64,000 nucleotides of DNA, from positions 62,001 to 126,000 of the forward strand of contig NZ_FXLN01000003.1 of assembly GCF_900176635.1 (NCBI RefSeq). The letters run 5' to 3'. Positions within the stretch are counted from its first letter, which is position 1, and every line of letters starts with the position of its first letter. Made by a program: the position numbers and the translations under genes. The DNA comes from Clostridium merdae (lineage in GTDB: Bacteria > Bacillota > Clostridia > Oscillospirales > Acutalibacteraceae). A model generated the notes under the pieces. It was given only the letters and a program-made list of their open reading frames with translations. It did not search any database and was not told where the DNA came from. Shown here one piece after another: positions 59,986 through 64,000 of this stretch.

Positions 59986-60306
59986 AAACGCCCTCCTAAC
60001 AAACGAGAAGATATAAAATCATACCATTGTATGCTTTTGATTTTTTATATGCTACAACAGAATACTCGTATCGACTCAAAATGCGAGCAGGCTTACCCTT
60101 ACCCGTATTACTTTTCTTTCAATACAATTATCTTACTAAAGTTCATTTTTGGCAGGGAGAATCGAATTAAAAGAACAATCAGCAAGGTTCTCGCTTGTAG
60201 ATCCTCGCTGCCTGTTTTTGCCTAAGCCCAAAAGTCAAGCCTTGTATGTCGAATAAAATCCGAGTATAATTATTATTCGTGTCTATAAAAAGGAAGGATG
60301 AACAGA
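59986..60306 (+). promoter_or_regulatory. Intergenic region with promoter and dyad before the winged-helix-like gene
   Basis: TTGTAT (60242-60247), 17-bp spacer, TATAAT (60265-60270). CGAATAA (60250-60256) and TTATTCG (60273-60279) form an inverted repeat across the -10. Upstream, GGCAG (60152) can pair with CTGCC before a T-run (60210-60222), enclosing GAGAA / TTCTC. This might be the end of a small RNA, but no promoter for one is certain. Confidence 0.5.
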
Positions 60307-60738
60307 GTGGACGAAATTAAGCAAATTTACATTGGAGACAGCTACTCGGACTTTCTCCGTTATTGCGATCTTCATAGCCTAAAACTCATGCGCGACCTGA
60401 TAAACTGCCGGTTCGAGGAGCTGCCGGGGCTAATTCAAATTTCCCCCTCGCTTTTAAGCCGCATCAAAGCCGTGTATGTTCTTTATATCAAGAAACACCC
60501 GGAATGCCTGGCAACTGTAAAAACAGCCAAACCGAAATCCGCGTCTTCCATGGAGGATTTAAAGGATAAGCTTCTAGTTATTTTTCAGCAAAATGCGAAT
60601 AAGCTCATTCGTATTACAGACATTACCAAGGCACTTGGCAAAGGAGCCAAACGCGGAGACATTATTCATGTGCTGGAACACCAAAGCTGGTGCCGTATTG
60701 TGGATAATACCACCTTCTTTTACACCCCGGCAGATTAA
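60307..60738 (+). CDS. Small helical protein with possible C-terminal winged helix
   Basis: A 143-residue protein of no recognised family. The N-terminal 60 residues look helical (LRYCDLHSLKLMRDLINCR) with PGLIQISPSLLSRIKAVYVLY resembling a helix-turn-helix. A basic linker (VKTAKPKSASS) leads to a C-terminal helical region ending in RGDIIHVLEHQSWCRIVDNTTFFY, which fits a winged-helix wing. The start is probably GTG 60307, 9 bp after AGGAAGG; ATG 60298 abuts the ribosome-binding site. A regulatory role is a guess supported by the dyad over its own promoter. Confidence 0.65.
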   Translation: MDEIKQIYIGDSYSDFLRYCDLHSLKLMRDLINCRFEELPGLIQISPSLLSRIKAVYVLYIKKHPECLATVKTAKPKSASSMEDLKDKLLVIFQQNANKLIRITDITKALGKGAKRGDIIHVLEHQSWCRIVDNTTFFYTPAD

Positions 60739-60747
60739 ACCGTTAGA

Positions 60748-60776
60748 GAAGAGAGCACTTATGCTCTCTTTTTTTA
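60748..60776 (+). terminator. Intrinsic terminator
   Basis: AGAGAGCA / TGCTCTCT with loop CTTA followed by TTTTTT. Confidence 0.9.
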
Positions 60777-60917
60777 TACCCTCTTTGTGTCATATAATTT
60801 CACGCAAACTCTCACGCGGTAGCGGTATAAAGGAATCTGTGTTATAATAACGGTATTGAAAATAACAAATTTAAGGGTAATACTCTTTTTATAATTGCGA
60901 ACGAAAAGGAGCCTTAC

Positions 60918-62696
60918 ATGCTACTATCGGCTGAAAAAATCTCTAAAAATTATGGGATGAAACAACTGCTAAAGGATGTTTCCCTTTATTTAAATGAAGG
61001 AAACCGGGTTGGTATCATTGGAATTAATGGAACCGGCAAAAGTACTCTGCTTAAAATTTTAGCCGGAGTGGAACCACCGGATGAAGGCACCATTTCTACT
61101 AATCCAAACATACAGCTCTCTTACCTGCCGCAAAATCCGCCATTTCAAGACCATTATACGGTACTCGAGCAGGTTTTTGCCGAGTTTCCCTCTCAATTTC
61201 GTGATCTAAAAGAATACGAAGCAAAGTCGATGCTCACTCGCCTTGGGATAACCGATTTTGAGGCAAAAATGGGTACGCTGTCCGGTGGTCAAAGAAAACG
61301 CGTGGCACTGGCTACGGCACTCATACACCCGGCAGACATCCTCATTTTGGACGAGCCCACCAACCATTTAGACAGTGAAATGGTCTCTTGGCTGGAACAA
61401 AAGCTGACTCGCTTTAACGGCGGCCTCATTATGGTAACCCATGACCGCTATTTTCTGGAGCGAGTAGTAAACCACATTGTGGAGTTATCCCGAAGCCAGC
61501 TTTACACATACGAGGCAAACTACTCCAAGTATTTGGAGCTCAAAGCTCAACGAGAAGAGATGGATGCAGCTAGCGAACGCAAGCGGCAATCCATTCTGCG
61601 AAAAGAATATCAATGGATTATGCGGGGCGCACGAGCCCGCAGCACGAAAAGCCGGAGCCGTATTGAACGCTACGAAGCGCTCAAAGACCAAGCTGCGCCT
61701 GAAACGGACGAAACGGTTCAGCTCTCTCACCTTTCTAGTCGCTTGGGTAAGAAAATTATTGAGCTGACTCATGTAACAAAGTCCTTTGATGGCCGCACTG
61801 TACTACGCGATTTTTCGTACCTGATGGAACGCGATGACCGAATTGGCATTGTTGGTAGAAACGGCGCGGGAAAATCGACTCTACTGAACTTAATTGCAGG
61901 TCAAATTCAGCCTGATGAAGGTACCGTTGAGGTTGGGCCTACTGTTAAAATCGGTTATTTCTCGCAGGAGAACCGAGAGCTAGACCCCAAGCAGCGAGTG
62001 TACGACTTTATTTGCGAGGTCTCGAATGAGATAAAGACCGAAGAGGGAACCTTTTCGGCCTCCCAAATGCTGGAGCGTTTTTTGTTTACCCCCGATTTGC
62101 AATATTCTCTGATTGGCAGACTCAGCGGTGGTGAGCGCAGACGCCTCTATCTTCTCAGCATTTTAATGTCTGCTCCCAACATTTTGCTACTAGATGAGCC
62201 AACGAATGACCTCGATATTGAAACACTTACGATTCTGGAAGACTATTTGGAGTCTTTTGCAGGCCCTGTGCTTGCGGTATCTCACGACCGGTATTTTTTG
62301 GATAAGGTCGCAACCACTCTCTTTGAGGTTACCGAGGGAGGGATTCTTAACGAGTACCAGGGCAATTACAGCGAGTATGAAGAAAAACGCAAAGAAATGC
62401 ATCAGCCTGCTCCCAAAAAAGAATCGAGTACACCTAAGGGAGCTCCGAAAAAACAGCAGAAGCTAAAATTCTCTTTTAAAGAACAACGAGAATTTGATAC
62501 CATAGAGGAAGACATTTCTGCATTGGAAACGAAAATAGCGGAATGTGAAGTAGAATCTCGCCTAGCTGCCAGCGATTACGTTCGTCTTCAATCTCTGATT
62601 GACCAAAAAGCTGAGCTAGAAACACAATTAGAGGCAAAAACAGAGCGTTGGCTATACCTCACAGAGCTAGCTGAGAAAATTGCGGCTCAATTATAG
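60918..62696 (+). CDS. ABC-F family ATPase (Uup/YdiF-like)
   Basis: A 592-residue soluble protein with two ABC domains and no membrane helices. Domain 1 has GINGTGKSTLLKILAG, LSGGQRKRVALA and LILDEPTNHLDSEM. A linker (about 220-290) rich in Arg/Lys follows. Domain 2 has GRNGAGKSTLLNLIAG, LSGGERRRLYLL and LLLDEPTNDLDIETL. The C-terminal 80 residues form a charged coiled coil, as in Uup. ABC-F proteins act on ribosomes at the tRNA exit site. A housekeeping translation factor is more likely than a resistance protein, though that cannot be excluded. ATG after AAAAGGAG. Confidence 0.93.
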   Translation: MLLSAEKISKNYGMKQLLKDVSLYLNEGNRVGIIGINGTGKSTLLKILAGVEPPDEGTISTNPNIQLSYLPQNPPFQDHYTVLEQVFAEFPSQFRDLKEYEAKSMLTRLGITDFEAKMGTLSGGQRKRVALATALIHPADILILDEPTNHLDSEMVSWLEQKLTRFNGGLIMVTHDRYFLERVVNHIVELSRSQLYTYEANYSKYLELKAQREEMDAASERKRQSILRKEYQWIMRGARARSTKSRSRIERYEALKDQAAPETDETVQLSHLSSRLGKKIIELTHVTKSFDGRTVLRDFSYLMERDDRIGIVGRNGAGKSTLLNLIAGQIQPDEGTVEVGPTVKIGYFSQENRELDPKQRVYDFICEVSNEIKTEEGTFSASQMLERFLFTPDLQYSLIGRLSGGERRRLYLLSILMSAPNILLLDEPTNDLDIETLTILEDYLESFAGPVLAVSHDRYFLDKVATTLFEVTEGGILNEYQGNYSEYEEKRKEMHQPAPKKESSTPKGAPKKQQKLKFSFKEQREFDTIEEDISALETKIAECEVESRLAASDYVRLQSLIDQKAELETQLEAKTERWLYLTELAEKIAAQL

Positions 62697-62727
62697 CCTG
62701 CGAAAAACTGCCTTTTAGGAGTACCCT

Positions 62728-63585
62728 ATGGAACAGAACGAAGACCCGCATTTCTACGCTTATATGGTACGATGTGCCGATGAAACGCTGTACAGCGGCT
62801 ACACCACAAACCTGAGCCGCCGAGTTGCGGCTCACAACAGCGGTAACGGCGCTAAGTACACCCGATCTCGCCGACCGGTGAAGCTGGTATGGGTAGAGCA
62901 GTACTCCACAAAGCATGAAGCTATGCAGCGAGAGGCCGCTCTTAAAAAGCTGAAACGAGCGGAAAAGCTGCGACTACTGGAGCAAGTAAGGCGATGTGGT
63001 GTAAATGAATTCATTGGAGGCGGCGGAAACGCGATGGAATTACTGGATATTGTTGATAAAAACGGTCTCCCTACCGGAGAAACCGTAGAACGAGAGTTGG
63101 CGCACCGCAATGGAATTCGCCACCGCACCTCCCATGTGTGGATTTTACGAAAGCAAAACAATACCATACAAGTACTTCTGCAAAAGAGAAGTACTAATAA
63201 GGATTCGTACCCAGGGTGCTACGATATTTCAAGTGCCGGTCACATTCCCTGTGGGGAAGATTATCTTGACTCTGCCCTGCGGGAATTGCAGGAGGAGCTT
63301 GGTATTCATGCCACCGCAGACGAACTTCAGTATTGTGGCTGCCGCCATATTGAATTTCATGGTAATTTTCACGGGCAAAGTTTTTGGGATAATCAGGTCA
63401 GTAACATTTATGTTTTATGGCGAGATTGGGACAAATCTCAATTTCAGTTGCAGGAATCGGAAGTTGAATCTGTTTTATGGATAGATTGGGATACCTGCCT
63501 CGATATGGTTAAGAATAACCGTGCTCCCCATTGCATTCGTGTTTGCGAGCTAGAGATGGTCTTTTCTTCTGCCGGTCTACTATAA
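62728..63585 (+). CDS. GIY-YIG nuclease-like domain fused to Nudix hydrolase
   Basis: A 285-residue two-domain protein. Residues about 8-95 form a YhbQ-type GIY-YIG domain (FYAYMVRCADETLYSGYTTN, HNSGNGAKYTRSRRPVKLVW). Residues about 103-285 form an Idi/YfcD-like Nudix hydrolase (MELLDIVDKNGLPTGETVE; Nudix box GHIPCGEDYLDSALRELQEE continuing LGI). The joint reads IGGGGNA and is encoded by GGAGG followed by ATG 63034, so the Nudix part may also be made separately from an internal start. Starts at ATG after TAGGAG. Substrates unknown. Confidence 0.88.
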   Translation: MEQNEDPHFYAYMVRCADETLYSGYTTNLSRRVAAHNSGNGAKYTRSRRPVKLVWVEQYSTKHEAMQREAALKKLKRAEKLRLLEQVRRCGVNEFIGGGGNAMELLDIVDKNGLPTGETVERELAHRNGIRHRTSHVWILRKQNNTIQVLLQKRSTNKDSYPGCYDISSAGHIPCGEDYLDSALRELQEELGIHATADELQYCGCRHIEFHGNFHGQSFWDNQVSNIYVLWRDWDKSQFQLQESEVESVLWIDWDTCLDMVKNNRAPHCIRVCELEMVFSSAGLL

Positions 63586-63717
63586 ATGTAAATAGAATAA
63601 GTGCAGAGCTTCTTTATTATTTAGAAGGCTCCACTTTTTCTGCTAAAACAAACAATTTATTTATATGCTTCCTAACACCAATGCTATTTTAAGTACAGAT
63701 AGAAAGGTTGGTTTCAA

Positions 63718-64000
63718 ATGAAAGATACCGCGAACCAACGGTTTTGGGAACGAATGGCGAAGCTGTATGCACCATTTATGAAAAGCTCTGAAAGCCTGTA
63801 TCAAGACATATGCTCCCACTGCCAGCCTTATCTAAAAAAGGATATGGATGTTTTGGAGCTTGCCTGCGGCAGCGGACAGTTTTCTTTTCCATTAGCCGCT
63901 AATGTACAGACTTGGATAGCAACTGATTTTTCTTCCAATATGGTTTCGCAGGCAAAGAAGCAAAGTGCACCATCGAATCTTACTTTTGAAGTTCAGGATG
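63718..64000 (+). CDS. Class I SAM-dependent methyltransferase (3' end outside window)
   Basis: The first 94 residues are present, beginning MKDTANQRFWERMAKLYAPF. Motif I, VLELACGSGQFSFPLA, is the SAM-binding loop, followed by the acidic residue in WIATDFSSNMVSQAKK. This is the Methyltransf_11/25 type. The substrate cannot be judged. The coding frame runs off the end of the window. Confidence 0.88.
   Translation, partial: MKDTANQRFWERMAKLYAPFMKSSESLYQDICSHCQPYLKKDMDVLELACGSGQFSFPLAANVQTWIATDFSSNMVSQAKKQSAPSNLTFEVQD

Noticed and set aside
60918..62696. ABC-F antibiotic resistance protein
   Set aside because: The short interdomain linker and C-terminal coiled coil fit Uup/YdiF-type housekeeping factors, and no resistance context is present.

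Overview
The window reads as chromosomal DNA of a strictly anaerobic, low-to-mid GC member of the Clostridia, most like the Oscillospiraceae/Ruminococcaceae. The support is the gene order yigZ-dgt-dnaG-rpoD, the [FeFe]-hydrogenase maturation genes hydF/hydE/hydG, free-standing etfBA, an EFR1-type ferredoxin remnant, many TTG/GTG starts behind strong Shine-Dalgarno sequences, and a spore-coat-like collagen-repeat protein. No rRNA, CRISPR array, phage module or recognisable transposase gene was seen. Three tRNA genes are present (Ser-TGA, Ser-GCT, Leu-CAA).

Layout. 1-6.1 kb (minus strand): a giant Cna-B-type cell-wall adhesin with a GPQTG sorting signal and its own class B sortase. 6.5-13.6 kb (plus): a KdpD-like kinase lacking the usual KdpD N-terminus, KdpE, then a tightly coupled operon of a TPR protein, a P-type ATPase with Na,K-ATPase-like (P2C) ion-site residues, and two TrkA/RCK proteins. 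This looks like a cation (probably K+) homeostasis system without KdpFABC or TrkH. 13.7-30.6 kb: glycolipid glycosyltransferase, VanW protein, GT2, NAD synthetase, Na+:amino acid symporter, metNIQ behind a structured leader, TipA-like MerR regulator, pirin, an ArsC/Spx-like protein with YwbE, MATE pump, YgjP-type metallopeptidase. 30.7-31 kb: two tRNA-Ser genes. 31.3-33.3 kb: collagen-like protein. 33.4-37.6 kb: CorA, ferredoxin, HD protein, GT2-TPR protein, meso-DAP dehydrogenase. 37.7-41.9 kb: a long leader with an intrinsic terminator followed by the TM1266-like regulator and hydF-hydE-hydG. 42-44.5 kb: etfBA under its own consensus promoter with an operator-like dyad. 44.7-49.8 kb (minus): housekeeping operon yigZ-dgt-dnaG-rpoD-rrf2. 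49.9-53.1 kb: rpmE, a VanY-like protein missing one zinc ligand, pyruvate kinase. 53.2-55.5 kb: tRNA-Leu followed by an AT-rich islet carrying one DUF262 gene, bounded by two near-identical copies of the tRNA-proximal terminator and abutting a 5'-truncated EFR1 gene. 55.6-64 kb: SulP transporter, radical SAM/SPASM protein, PH/SHOCT protein, superoxide dismutase, a small winged-helix-like protein, ABC-F ATPase, a GIY-YIG/Nudix fusion, and the start of a methyltransferase.

Best candidates for something undescribed: (1) the KdpDE-controlled P2C-like ATPase/TrkA locus, with PhoB-type 11-bp direct repeats exactly upstream of its promoter -10 box; (2) the hydF-operon leader, which has riboswitch-like terminator/antiterminator architecture; (3) the DUF262 islet at tRNA-Leu; (4) the nested-hairpin leader before metNIQ. 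No searches were run. Family calls rest on motifs read directly from the sequence.
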